Shown piece by piece: positions 7,254 to 15,170 of a stretch of 36,186 nt of DNA. The DNA lies in assembly GCA_947166705.1 (NCBI GenBank), contig CAMVFE010000022.1:1-36186 (forward strand), read 5' to 3'. This stretch comes from an uncultured Clostridia bacterium (GTDB lineage: Bacteria; Bacillota; Clostridia; Christensenellales; Aristaeellaceae). The notes beneath the pieces were generated by a model, which saw only the letters and a list, made by a program, of their open reading frames with translations, ran no database searches and was not told the origin of the DNA. Each line of letters starts with the position of its first letter. The first letter of the stretch is position 1. The position numbers and the translations under genes are program-made.

Positions 7254-7282
7254 ATTATACCCGTTTTTCCCCCGGCCTGCAA
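7254..7282 (-). promoter_or_regulatory. SigA-type promoter for the glycosyltransferase operon
   Basis: On the minus strand, TTGCAG (7282-7277) and TATAAT (7259-7254) are separated by 17 bases. It fires away from the CofE-like operon promoter about 130 bases to the right. Confidence 0.75.
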
Positions 7283-7387
7283 CCTGGGCCGCAAACGGTG
7301 TCCCTGTTCCCGGAAGGCCCGGGACGCTTGGGCGCGGCGAACCGCGGCCAGGCGGCTGCGGCCCGGGTTCCGGAGCGGAATCCATGT

Positions 7388-7416
7388 TTGACGCTGAAGG
7401 TGAATCCATGTATAAT
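7388..7416 (+). promoter_or_regulatory. Near-consensus SigA promoter for the CofE-like/DUF1643/exoA operon
   Basis: TTGACG (7388-7393) is followed after exactly 17 bases by a perfect TATAAT (7411-7416). The predicted transcript begins near 7423, about 28 bases before the first ATG. This is one of the strongest promoters by consensus in the window. Confidence 0.85.
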
Positions 7417-7450
7417 AATCAGGCGGATATTCGCGGCAGGGAGGTGCGCC

Positions 7451-8203
7451 ATGGGCGGAAATGTGTCCCGGAATCTTGAGGAGCAGCGGCGGGAGCTGAA
7501 CGGGATCACGTATTATGACCGCGGGGATCTGACGGGGCGGGACGGCAGGCGCTATGCCCGCTTTGCGATTCAGACCCATTTCGTCGAGGTGGGCGAGGAT
7601 CAGGCCGCCCTGGTGGAAAGATACGTTCTCCCGCTGTTTCAGCCCGGGGATGTGCTGGCCTTCGGCGCCAAGGTCATGGCCATGTGCACCCGCAACGTCC
7701 GGACGAAGGATCAGGAAAAGCCCGGTTTCTGGGCCAGGCTTCTTTCCCCCCACGCCTCTGAGACCGCCGCGGGCATCGGCATGCACGATCCCTACAAGCT
7801 TCAGCTGGCGATCGACATGGTGGGCGCCCCGCGGGTCATCTTCGCCTCCATCGCCTCCGCGCTGACCAAGCCCTTCGGGAAAAAGGGAGTTTTCTATCGG
7901 ATCGTGGGTCCCGGCGTGGCGGGGATCGACGGTTTCTACTACCGTTCCTCCTTCAAGCGGTACCATGACCTGGCGCTGATCAACAACACCAACGCCCGGG
8001 AGCTCTGCGACGATCTGGAGCGGAAGACCGGCGTTCCCGTCGTGCTGATGGACGCCAACGATATCGACCAGAACCAGCTGGGAAAGGGTTCCTCCTTTCC
8101 CCTGACCGACGATCAGATTCAGGACGCCCTGGCGGACAATCCTTCCGGCCAGGGGGACGAGCTGACTCCCCTGATCCTGATCCGTCCCCTGAAAGACGCA
8201 TGA
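7451..8203 (+). CDS. CofE-like (coenzyme F420-0:L-glutamate ligase fold) protein
   Basis: This 250-residue soluble protein resembles Bacillota proteins annotated as F420-0:gamma-glutamyl ligase. Supporting segments are LFQPGDVLAFGAKVMAMC (62-79, corresponding to the GDVlvIasKvVaiaeG block), HDPYKLQLAIDMVG (112-125), the glycine-rich IVGPGVAGIDGFY (151-163) and the LINNTNARELCDDL/VPVVLMDANDID blocks (176-206). True F420 is not expected in this type of organism, so the name should be read as a fold rather than a reaction. GGGAGGTG lies 6 bases before the ATG at 7451; the longer open frame starting upstream crosses the promoter and is rejected. The gene heads a three-gene operon and overlaps the DUF1643 gene by four bases. 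Confidence 0.65.
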   Translation: MGGNVSRNLEEQRRELNGITYYDRGDLTGRDGRRYARFAIQTHFVEVGEDQAALVERYVLPLFQPGDVLAFGAKVMAMCTRNVRTKDQEKPGFWARLLSPHASETAAGIGMHDPYKLQLAIDMVGAPRVIFASIASALTKPFGKKGVFYRIVGPGVAGIDGFYYRSSFKRYHDLALINNTNARELCDDLERKTGVPVVLMDANDIDQNQLGKGSSFPLTDDQIQDALADNPSGQGDELTPLILIRPLKDA

Positions 8204-8835
8204 GACATATTCCTTCCGCTGATACGCAGCATACGGATATTCTGACCTTTGAGGACGCTCTCCGGCCCGTCGGCGACGGCTATGACCGGGGAGCGTGGCT
8301 TTATGTGCCGGACCGTTACGCGGAATACCGGTATATCCTCGGCACCCGGGGAAGCCGTCCCCTCATCTGCGTCGGCGTCAATCCCTCCACCGCGGTTCCC
8401 GGCCGGCTGGACAACACCCTGAAGAGCACGGAGCGGATCGCGCTTGCCAACGGGTTCGATTCCTTCCTGATGTTCAATGTTTACGCCCAGCGGGCCACAC
8501 TCCCGGAGGATCTGGACCGGGAGCTGAACCCATTGCTGCACGCGGAGAACCTGAAGGCCTTCCGGTACGTGCTCGGCCTGGCCGGGGAGCATCCCTGCGT
8601 CTGGGCGGCCTGGGGGGCGGTCATTGAGAAGCGCGGATACCTGCCCGGCTGCGTCCGGGACCTGGCCCGCACCGGCATGTCCTTCGGCGCCCGGTGGTAT
8701 ACCGCGGGGCCCCGGAGCCGCGCGGGGCATCCCCATCACCCGCTGTACCTGAAAAAGGACTCTGTGCTGGAGCCCTTTGAGGATCTGGAAGCGTATCTTC
8801 AGTCCCTGGAAAAAAAGGAGCGGTCAAAGCCATGA
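8200..8835 (+). CDS. DUF1643 family protein
   Basis: The 211-residue protein carries the DUF1643 pattern: RPLICVGVNPSTA (52-64) followed by LDNTLKSTERIALANGFDSFLMFNVYAQRAT (71-101), then a VWAAWGAVIEKRGYL segment and a C-terminal GHPHHPLYLKKD block. The family occurs in bacteria and phages and has no established activity; its conserved Asn, Asp and His residues suggest an enzyme. The ATG overlaps the stop of the CofE-like gene (ATGA), and its own stop overlaps the start of the exonuclease gene in the same way, so the three proteins are translationally coupled. The coupling with a DNA-repair nuclease is suggestive but does not prove a shared pathway. Confidence 0.85.
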   Translation: MRHIPSADTQHTDILTFEDALRPVGDGYDRGAWLYVPDRYAEYRYILGTRGSRPLICVGVNPSTAVPGRLDNTLKSTERIALANGFDSFLMFNVYAQRATLPEDLDRELNPLLHAENLKAFRYVLGLAGEHPCVWAAWGAVIEKRGYLPGCVRDLARTGMSFGARWYTAGPRSRAGHPHHPLYLKKDSVLEPFEDLEAYLQSLEKKERSKP

Positions 8836-9587
8836 AATTTGTTTCCTGGAATGTGAACGGCCTGCGGGCCTGCATCGGCAAGGGGTTCTGGGACTATTTC
8901 CGGTCTTCGGGAGCCGATTTCTTCTGCCTGCAGGAGACCAAGATGCAGCCCGGGCAGGCGGAGATTGCCGCCGAGGGCTATCATCTGTTCATGAACCCGG
9001 CGGAGAAAAAGGGCTACAGCGGCACCGCGGTCTTTGCCCGCCGCGAGCCCCTGTCCGTCCTCACCGGCATCGGGGCGGAGGAGCACGACCATGAGGGCCG
9101 GGTCATCACCCTGGAGTATCCTTCCTTCTTCCTGGTCACGGTCTACACGCCCAACTCCCAGCGGGGCCTGACGCGGCTGGATTACCGCATGGCCTGGGAG
9201 GACGCCTTCCGGGATTACCTGCGCCGCCTCGACGGGGAAAAGCCCGTCGTCATCTGCGGGGACCTGAACGTCGCGCATCGGGAGATCGACCTGAAGAACC
9301 CGCGGAGCAATGTCGGGAACGCCGGCTTCACGCCTGAGGAGCGGGAAAAGATGACCCGCCTGCTGGATTCCGGCTTCACGGATACCTTCCGCTTCCTCTA
9401 TCCGGACCGTCGGGACATCTATTCCTGGTGGAGCTATATGTTCCATGCCCGCGAGAACAACGCGGGATGGCGCATCGACTATTTCCTGGTCTCCGACCGG
9501 CTCTGTCCGGCCATCCGGGAGGCGGGCATCGAAACGCAGATCCTCGGCTCCGATCACTGCCCCGTCACGCTGGATCTGGACGTCTGA
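8832..9587 (+). CDS. exoA: Exodeoxyribonuclease III / AP endonuclease
   Basis: This is a 251-residue enzyme of the Xth/ExoA family, which nicks DNA 5' of abasic sites and removes 3' blocking groups in base excision repair. All expected motifs are visible: SWNVNGLRA (5-13, Asn7), FCLQETKM (31-38, metal-binding Glu35), GYSGTAVFAR, VTVYTPNSQRGLTRLDYR, VICGDLNVAHREIDLKNP, the WRIDYFLVS segment and the terminal SDHCPV (catalytic Asp and His at about 241-242). The length is that of the B. subtilis enzyme. It is the last gene of the CofE-like/DUF1643 operon and is followed by a strong terminator. Confidence 0.96.
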   Translation: MKFVSWNVNGLRACIGKGFWDYFRSSGADFFCLQETKMQPGQAEIAAEGYHLFMNPAEKKGYSGTAVFARREPLSVLTGIGAEEHDHEGRVITLEYPSFFLVTVYTPNSQRGLTRLDYRMAWEDAFRDYLRRLDGEKPVVICGDLNVAHREIDLKNPRSNVGNAGFTPEEREKMTRLLDSGFTDTFRFLYPDRRDIYSWWSYMFHARENNAGWRIDYFLVSDRLCPAIREAGIETQILGSDHCPVTLDLDV

Positions 9588-9634
9588 GCCGTCTCCGCGG
9601 CGGGCGTCCGGCCGTCCTCTGAATAGAATACTAC

Positions 9635-9668
9635 GCGCCCATCCTCGTCCGGGGATGGGCGCTTTTTT
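9635..9668 (+). terminator. Rho-independent terminator of the exoA operon
   Basis: A perfect 10-bp stem (9635-9644 with 9653-9662) with an 8-base loop is followed by six T residues on the plus strand. On the minus strand there is no T-tract, so it serves exoA and not rsmG. Confidence 0.9.
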
Positions 9669-9677
9669 CGCCGTTCC

Positions 9678-10397
9678 TCATTCTCCCAGGGGCTTCGCCC
9701 TCGGGGTTCCCGCCTTCCGCGGATACAGGCGGGGCGTGCCCGCCGTCTTGGCCGCGGGCTGGATCACGTGCTCCCAGTCCCGGCCCGCGACGGGCGTTTT
9801 TACGGGTTCCTCCAGCCTGCCGCCGAGCAGAAACGCGGCCTTCCGTCCCGCTTCGCGCTCCTGTTCCAGCGCCGGTCCCTTCCAGCACAGCATCAGGCCG
9901 CCCACCTTCACGTAGGGCAGCAGGTATTCGCACAGCACGTTCAGCGGGGCCACCGCCCGGGCCGCCGCGCGGTCAAAGCGCTCCCGGAGCTCCGGCATCC
10001 GGGCTCCGTCCTCCGCCCGGGCGTGCACGAGCCGCACGCCCTTCGCGCCGGTCCGCTCCGCCACCGCCTGCAGAAACGTCAGCCGCTTCTGCTGGCTGTC
10101 CAGCAGCGTAAAGCGCATCTCCGGGCAGGCCAGCGCCAGCGCCATGCCGGGAAACCCGGCGCCGGTACCCACGTCGATCAGCGTTTCGGCGCCGGACAGA
10201 AGCCCGGTTTTCAGGACCGTCAGGCTGTCCGTCAGGTGGCGGTCCAGCAGCTCCCCCTCCTCCGCTTCGGCCACCAGGTCCATGCTTTTATTCCATTCAG
10301 TCAGCAGGCTGAAATAGATTTCCAGCTTCTCCGGCAGCTCCGGCAGGAACGGAATGCCGTTGGCCTCCAGCCTGTCCGCGATGATCCTTCTGTCCAT
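9678..10397 (-). CDS. rsmG: 16S rRNA (guanine-527 N7)-methyltransferase RsmG
   Basis: This is a 239-residue SAM-dependent methyltransferase, the usual length for RsmG. It modifies G527 of 16S rRNA; loss in other bacteria gives low-level streptomycin resistance. Visible features are the family's LTEWNKSMDL block (32-41), DRHLTDSL (52-59), the SAM loop IDVGTGAGFPG (74-84), the second motif LLDSQQKRLTFL, and RAVAPLNVLCEYLLPYVK. The C-terminus ends in a basic tail, TPRLYPRKAGTPRAKPLGE. The frame is open 26 codons further upstream but there it overlaps the ydcF-like gene; the ATG at 10397 matches the family start and has GGGGAAGAGG just before it. It is the last gene of the 14-gene block. Confidence 0.95.
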   Translation of the reverse strand: MDRRIIADRLEANGIPFLPELPEKLEIYFSLLTEWNKSMDLVAEAEEGELLDRHLTDSLTVLKTGLLSGAETLIDVGTGAGFPGMALALACPEMRFTLLDSQQKRLTFLQAVAERTGAKGVRLVHARAEDGARMPELRERFDRAAARAVAPLNVLCEYLLPYVKVGGLMLCWKGPALEQEREAGRKAAFLLGGRLEEPVKTPVAGRDWEHVIQPAAKTAGTPRLYPRKAGTPRAKPLGE

Positions 10398-10429
10398 CCT
10401 CTTCCCCTGTTCCGTATCCTCCGCGGCGT

Positions 10430-11059
10430 TCAAAGCTTCAGATGCAGATATTTGTTCAGCCAGTACTTCACCCACGCCAGCGCTTCCCGGGCATGGTTCT
10501 TGATCCAGTATTCAGGCTTGCAGGGCGAACCCAGCCCTGCCGCCTCAAAGCCCATATCCGCGGCCAGCGCCATCGCCCGCGGGACATGATAGTCGCTGGT
10601 GACGATGACCACCTTCCGCACATCCGGCATTTTCCGGAGGATGCTGCCGGCGTTCCGGAGGTTTTCATTCGTGTTGTAGGAGTCCGGATCCGTCAGGATC
10701 ATTTCCTCCGGCACGCCCCGCGACGCCAGGTAGTTTTTCATCGCCACCGCCTCCGGCATCGGCTCATCCCTTCCCCGGGCGCCGCAGGCCACAATGGGCA
10801 CCTCCCGCGCTTGCCAGGCCTCCAGCGCGGCGTCCAGCCGCCACAGCAGCTGCGTGTTGGGCTCCCCGGAGCTCAGCACCTGGGCGCCCAGCACGATGAT
10901 GGCGTCATAATCCTTCTCCAGGCTTTCCGCCTCCCGCGTCACGTTGTTTTCAGAAATCACCACAAACCCCACCAGTCCGATAAAGCAAAGAATCCCCGCC
11001 AGAATCAGCGTTTTCACCAGCCTGAGCAGCGGGCGCCTTCTTCTTTTCCGCCTTCCCAT
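10430..11059 (-). CDS. YdcF/SanA-like DUF218 membrane-anchored protein
   Basis: The 209-residue protein has an arginine/lysine-rich start, one membrane anchor (about 14-36) and a DUF218 domain: YDAIIVLGAQV (50-60), WRLDAALEAW, PIVACGARGRDEPMPEA, GVPEEMILTDPDSYNTNENL, VVIVTSDYHVPRAM. The conserved charged residues in these blocks are those of the E. coli SanA/YdcF/ElyC group. These are proposed to act on envelope precursors or membrane permeability, and the exact reaction is unknown. The domain probably faces outward. The gene lies in the housekeeping operon between radC and rsmG with short gaps on both sides. Confidence 0.88.
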   Translation of the reverse strand: MGRRKRRRRPLLRLVKTLILAGILCFIGLVGFVVISENNVTREAESLEKDYDAIIVLGAQVLSSGEPNTQLLWRLDAALEAWQAREVPIVACGARGRDEPMPEAVAMKNYLASRGVPEEMILTDPDSYNTNENLRNAGSILRKMPDVRKVVIVTSDYHVPRAMALAADMGFEAAGLGSPCKPEYWIKNHAREALAWVKYWLNKYLHLKL

Positions 11060-11113
11060 TCCTTCGTCGTCTCCCCTGCAGGTTTTCTCCGGGGCTCCGG
11101 GGCCGTCGGCATC

Positions 11114-11959
11114 CTATCTTCTTCCGCGGGCGCCGAATTCGATGTCCCCGTGCTGCGCCATGCTGTAGGCGTTTCCGCCCGCGATGATCATGTGGTCCAG
11201 CACCATCACGTCCACGCCGTTCAGCAGCCGCTGCAGCTGCACCGTGGTGGAAATATCCTCCGCCGAGGGCGCGCAGGTGCCGCCCGGATGGTTATGGCAG
11301 AAAAACACGCTGTGGGCGTTGTAATCCAGCACCGTTTCCATGACCAGCCTCGGATAGGCGCTGACCTCGCTCAGGGACCCCGCGGCGATCCTGCGCTGTC
11401 CGACCACCCTGCACTGGGCGTTCACGCAGATCACCCAGAACTCCTCGATCCGCTTGCCCAGCTGCAGCCCCTTGCAGTACAGCTCCAGCTCCTTCCGGTT
11501 CGGGATCTGGCGGGGATTCTCCATCTCGCACTGCAGCACGATCCGGGTCAGCGGCAGCATCATGGACAGGAGCGTCGCCTGAATCTCCCCGATACCCTCG
11601 ACCTGCATCAGCTGCTGCGGCATCGCCTCAAACACGCCCTTCAGGTTTCCGTAGGTGGCGATCAGGTTCTTCGCCATCGCCTTGGTATCCTTCCGGGGGC
11701 TGCCGTAGGTCAGCACCAGCTCCAGGATCTCATGGTCGCTGAACCCCGAAAAGCCCTGGTTCTCCCGAAAGCGCTCCCGAAGGCGGCTCCGGTGCCCCGC
11801 GTTGGGGTTCCCGGACGTCTCCGCGGTTCCTTCGTTTCCGCCCTCCGGCGCATCGCCTTCGCGAAGGCTTCCGCCGGCCGTCCGGAGCCGGGCGGGATCC
11901 ATGTACCAGTATTCCTGCTCCGCCGCGCGCTCTTCCGCCTCCCGCCTTTTTTCAGCCAT
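11114..11959 (-). CDS. radC: RadC family JAB/MPN-domain protein
   Basis: The 281-residue protein has a helix-hairpin-helix-like N-terminal half (VEGIGEIQATLL, about 120-131) and a C-terminal MPN/JAMM domain. The metal-site motif HNHPGGTCAPSAED (222-235) keeps both histidines, the serine and the aspartate, although the usual Ser after HNHP is Gly. A charged, poorly conserved region of about 55 residues precedes the conserved part. RadC was once linked to DNA repair but its role is unproven. The ATG at 11959 is chosen because GGAGG stands 6 bases before it, whereas the ATG at 11965 directly abuts the ribosome binding site. It sits between the Fe-ADH and YdcF-like genes in the operon. Confidence 0.93.
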   Translation of the reverse strand: MAEKRREAEERAAEQEYWYMDPARLRTAGGSLREGDAPEGGNEGTAETSGNPNAGHRSRLRERFRENQGFSGFSDHEILELVLTYGSPRKDTKAMAKNLIATYGNLKGVFEAMPQQLMQVEGIGEIQATLLSMMLPLTRIVLQCEMENPRQIPNRKELELYCKGLQLGKRIEEFWVICVNAQCRVVGQRRIAAGSLSEVSAYPRLVMETVLDYNAHSVFFCHNHPGGTCAPSAEDISTTVQLQRLLNGVDVMVLDHMIIAGGNAYSMAQHGDIEFGARGRR

Positions 11960-11996
11960 GCTCATCCTCCCCTTCCGTCCGGGTCCCGCCGCATCC

Positions 11997-13118
11997 TTAC
12001 GCTCCGTAATACCGCCAGATATCCAGGCAGGCCTGCCGCTCCGGCCCTCTTACGGGAACGAACGCCTGCCGGTAAATGCTTTCAATCTCCTGCCTGTCCA
12101 GCGGAACGGGATGGTTGCCCAGCCGTTCCGGGTCCACGGCGTCCACGATCCGCTGCAGAACCTCCTCCGGGGGCTTTTCCGGCGCTTCCATCCCCAGGTC
12201 GATCAGCATGCCCCGAAGCAGCCGGGACCCCATCAGCGGATCCCCCAGGCGCATGCGGGAAGCCAGCTCCGCCATCAGGGGACGCATCTCCTCCGCCGCG
12301 CACAGCCGGTCCCAGAGGACCGGCAGCGTCACCAGGCACGCATGCCCGTGGGCGATCCCCAGCTGCTTCGTCAGCTGGTAGCTCATGGCGTGGGCCGCGG
12401 TGGTGCGGGTCCGGAAGATGGCCTTCCCGCTCTGGTTTGCCGCGTCCAGCATCTCCTCCGCCGCGTGCGGATCACCCGCCAGGTAGGCCTTCAGATTGTC
12501 CAGCACCCCGAGGATCGCGAGGTACGCGTTCACCCGGCTGTCCTCCGTCGCGGACCGGGCCCAGTAGCTTTCAATGCCCTGGCTCAGGGCGTCCAGCGCG
12601 CAGGATTTCCGGTGGTAATCCGGGAGGCTGTCCAGGAGCGACGCGTCCAGGACGACGCCCTCCGGCAGAAGCAGGGGATGCCCGAGGCTGAGCTTGCGTC
12701 CGCCCTCGTAGGCCACGGCATTGGCGGTGGCCTCCGCGCCGCTCCCCGCGGTCCCGGGGATCGCGATATGCGGGATCTCCCGCGGCTCAAGCCTGCCCGC
12801 CCGGGCCGCCTCCGGGCTTCCGGCACAAAGCAGGGCCTTGATCACCTTGGCGGTATCCATGGCGGATCCCCCGCCGATGGAGATCAGGCTGTCGCATCCC
12901 TCCCGGACGAACATCTCCGCGCCCAGCACGGCGTCCTCAATGTCCGGATTGGGATGGTATCCCGTAAAGCAGGGCGCGGCCTGCAGCGCTTCCTGCCTTT
13001 TCAGCCGCGGGATCAGCTTTTCGGAGCCCACGATCAGCGGGCGCCGCATGCCCAGCTTTTCCGCAAGCTCTGAAATCCGGTTGATGCTGTCCCGCCCGCG
13101 CACGGTCTTCTGGATCAT
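11997..13118 (-). CDS. Iron-containing alcohol dehydrogenase family protein
   Basis: This 373-residue protein has the Fe-ADH fold: an N-terminal nucleotide-binding domain with ISIGGGSAMDTAK (80-91) and AIPGTAGSGAEATANAV (119-135), then an all-helical domain. Of the four classical metal ligands, Asp176, His243 and His257 are in place. The ligand expected in the DALxHxIE block is Gln180 (DALSQGIESYW). The alternative is that the subgroup uses a different metal or arrangement. The substrate is unknown, and phosphonoacetaldehyde-reductase-like enzymes look closest by eye. The ATG at 13118 is chosen because the longer frame would run back into mnmE; GGAGG is 9 bases before it. It is an unexpected metabolic gene inside a translation and repair operon. 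Confidence 0.85.
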   Translation of the reverse strand: MIQKTVRGRDSINRISELAEKLGMRRPLIVGSEKLIPRLKRQEALQAAPCFTGYHPNPDIEDAVLGAEMFVREGCDSLISIGGGSAMDTAKVIKALLCAGSPEAARAGRLEPREIPHIAIPGTAGSGAEATANAVAYEGGRKLSLGHPLLLPEGVVLDASLLDSLPDYHRKSCALDALSQGIESYWARSATEDSRVNAYLAILGVLDNLKAYLAGDPHAAEEMLDAANQSGKAIFRTRTTAAHAMSYQLTKQLGIAHGHACLVTLPVLWDRLCAAEEMRPLMAELASRMRLGDPLMGSRLLRGMLIDLGMEAPEKPPEEVLQRIVDAVDPERLGNHPVPLDRQEIESIYRQAFVPVRGPERQACLDIWRYYGA

Positions 13119-13140
13119 TTGTCCTGTCCTCCGGTTTCTT

Positions 13141-14475
13141 CTATTTCCCGACGCAGAAGCGCTCAAAGACGGTGTCCAGGAGCCGCTCGTCCGCCTGATC
13201 GCCCGTGATCTCCCCCAGCGCCGCCTGCGCGGCCTGCAGGTCCGTCGCCGCCAGGTCCGGCGGCATCGTCCGGACGGTTTCCAGCGCGGATTCCAGGAAT
13301 CCCGCCGCCCGCCTCAGCGCGTCCAGGTGCCGGGGCTGGGTCACGGCCATCTGGTCCGACAGCGCCGTGAACCGCCGCAGATAGGCCCGGATGCCCTCCA
13401 GGCTCTCCGGCTGCAGCGCGGAGCAGCGAAGGACCGTCCGGTCCGTCTCCGGAAGCTCCAGCCGCTGCGGAAGGTCGCCCTTGCTGACCACCCAGGCGCC
13501 GTTCTCCGGCAGGCGCGCCATCAGCTCGCGGTCCTCCGCCTGCAGCGGCATGGATCCGTCCAGCACCAGCAGGACGGCGTCCGCTTCCTCCATGGCCTTC
13601 CGTGTGCGTTCCACGCCGATCCGTTCCACCTCGTCGCGGGTCTCCCGGACGCCCGCGGTATCCGTCAGCCGCACGCGGACCCCGTCCAGGGTCATCTCGC
13701 CGGTCACCGGATCCCGGGTCGTTCCGGGCACGGAGGTCACGATCGCCCGCTCCTCCCCCAGCAGCGCATTCAGCAGGCTGCTCTTTCCGACGTTCGGCCG
13801 GCCCGCCAGCGCCACCCTGAGGCCCTGGTGCAGCAGCCGGGAGCTGCGCTCCTGAATGCCCTCCCGGATCTGACGGATCAGGCTCTCAAGCCGCGGAATC
13901 ATCTCCGCGGCGCCTTCCTCCTCGGAGATCTCCTCCGGGTAGTCCACGCAGGCGGCAAGCCCGGCCTGAATCTCATACAGCCGGTCCGCCGCCGCCCTCA
14001 CGAAAGCGGTGACGCCGCCCCGCATCTCCCGGACCGCGGCGCGGTGCTCCTGTTCGCCCCGGGCGGAAATCAGGCTCATCACCGCCTCCGCCCGGCTCAG
14101 GTCGATCCGCCCGTTCAGAAAAGCCCGCCGGGTGAACTCCCCCGGCTCCGCCAGCCGGGCGCCCTGCTCCAGGCAGATCTCCAGCGCGCGCTGCAGGATA
14201 TAGCTCCCGGCATGCAGCTGCAGCTCCGCCACATCCTCCCGGGTGTAGCTGCGGGGGGCGCGCATCAGCACCGCCATGCCCTCGTCCACCGTTTCCTCCC
14301 CCGCGCGCAGGAAGCCGTAATACATCCGGTGGCTCTCCCAGGGCGCCGCGTCCCCGCCGGGCCGGCGGAACACGCGTTCCAGAATCCGCTCCGCAGCGGG
14401 GCCGCTGAGCCGGATGATTCCGATTCCGCCCTCTCCCGGCGGGGTGGAGATGGCGGCGATTGTGTCCGTATCCAT
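13141..14475 (-). CDS. mnmE: tRNA modification GTPase MnmE
   Basis: This is a 444-residue, complete MnmE (TrmE). With MnmG it builds the cmnm5 side chain on U34 of certain tRNAs. The N-terminal formyl-THF-binding domain begins DTIAAISTPPGEGGIGIIRLSG, and residues 120-134 carry LNGRIDLSRAEAV. The inserted Ras-like G domain has GRPNVGKSSL (225-234), GTTRD (251-255) and DTAG (272-275). The C-terminal catalytic cysteine motif is CVGK (441-444), a normal variant of C(I/L/V)GK. mnmG is not within the window. The gene starts 38 bases after rpe and is followed 22 bases later by the Fe-ADH gene. Confidence 0.97.
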   Translation of the reverse strand: MDTDTIAAISTPPGEGGIGIIRLSGPAAERILERVFRRPGGDAAPWESHRMYYGFLRAGEETVDEGMAVLMRAPRSYTREDVAELQLHAGSYILQRALEICLEQGARLAEPGEFTRRAFLNGRIDLSRAEAVMSLISARGEQEHRAAVREMRGGVTAFVRAAADRLYEIQAGLAACVDYPEEISEEEGAAEMIPRLESLIRQIREGIQERSSRLLHQGLRVALAGRPNVGKSSLLNALLGEERAIVTSVPGTTRDPVTGEMTLDGVRVRLTDTAGVRETRDEVERIGVERTRKAMEEADAVLLVLDGSMPLQAEDRELMARLPENGAWVVSKGDLPQRLELPETDRTVLRCSALQPESLEGIRAYLRRFTALSDQMAVTQPRHLDALRRAAGFLESALETVRTMPPDLAATDLQAAQAALGEITGDQADERLLDTVFERFCVGK

Positions 14476-14513
14476 CTGTCTTTCTTCCTTCTGCTCCTTT
14501 TCCGCGGGTATGC

Positions 14514-15170
14514 TCAGACGCCTTCCCGCCCGTCGCCCATCCCGTGCAGGCGGCGGATCAGCCCCTTCGGATCCTCCGCGGTATAGACGGCCGTCCCCAT
14601 CACGGCGACGCTCAGCCCCTTCCCGATCAGGCGGCCCAGGTTCTCCTCCGTCACGCCGCCGTCCGCCTCGATTTCGCCGCGGTAGCCGGCGGCCCGAAGC
14701 TCGGCGATCTTCCCGGGCACCGCCTCGTTCAGCACCTGCCCGCCGAAGCCGGGCTCCACGGTCATGGTCAGGATCAGGTCCGTCTGCTCCAGGTAGGGCA
14801 TCACCGCGCTGAGCCCTGTTCCGGGCTTCAGCGCAAGCCCGGCCTTCGCGCCGCGGCGCCGGATCTTCTCCAGCATGCCGCTGATATCCCCGCCGATCTC
14901 CGTATGGATCGTCAGGATATCCGCCCCGGCGTCCAGGAAGGTATCCAGATAGCGTCCCGGCTGATCCATCATGAGATGGACGTCCAGCGGCACGGGAGAG
15001 ATCTCCTTCAGCCTGCGCACGACCTCCGGGGAATAGGCCAGGTTATGCACGAAGTGCGCGTCCATGATATCCACGTGAAGCCAGTCCCCGCCGGCATCCG
15101 CCACCTTCCTGACATCCCGCTCCAGGTTCAGCACGTCCGCCGCCAGAATGCTCGGCGCAATCTTAATCAT
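14514..15170 (-). CDS. rpe: Ribulose-phosphate 3-epimerase
   Basis: This is a 218-residue TIM-barrel enzyme that interconverts ribulose-5-phosphate and xylulose-5-phosphate in the pentose phosphate pathway. Motifs include KIAPSILAAD (3-12), LHVDIMDAHFVHNL (31-44, metal-binding His and Asp), LDVHLMM (63-69), VEPGFGGQ, and EADGGVTEENL near the C-terminus with the second catalytic Asp. The length is typical. GGAGG lies 7 bases before the ATG. The start overlaps the rsgA stop by 8 bases, as in many Bacillota where rpe follows the prkC-rsgA pair. The thiamine pyrophosphokinase gene often found next is absent. Confidence 0.97.
   Translation of the reverse strand: MIKIAPSILAADVLNLERDVRKVADAGGDWLHVDIMDAHFVHNLAYSPEVVRRLKEISPVPLDVHLMMDQPGRYLDTFLDAGADILTIHTEIGGDISGMLEKIRRRGAKAGLALKPGTGLSAVMPYLEQTDLILTMTVEPGFGGQVLNEAVPGKIAELRAAGYRGEIEADGGVTEENLGRLIGKGLSVAVMGTAVYTAEDPKGLIRRLHGMGDGREGV

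Noticed and set aside
10442-14586. Long plus-strand frames (10442-12691, 11802-13073, 12721-14586)
   Set aside because: They are shadows of the minus-strand ydcF-like, radC, Fe-ADH and mnmE genes with low-complexity translations and no recognisable domain.
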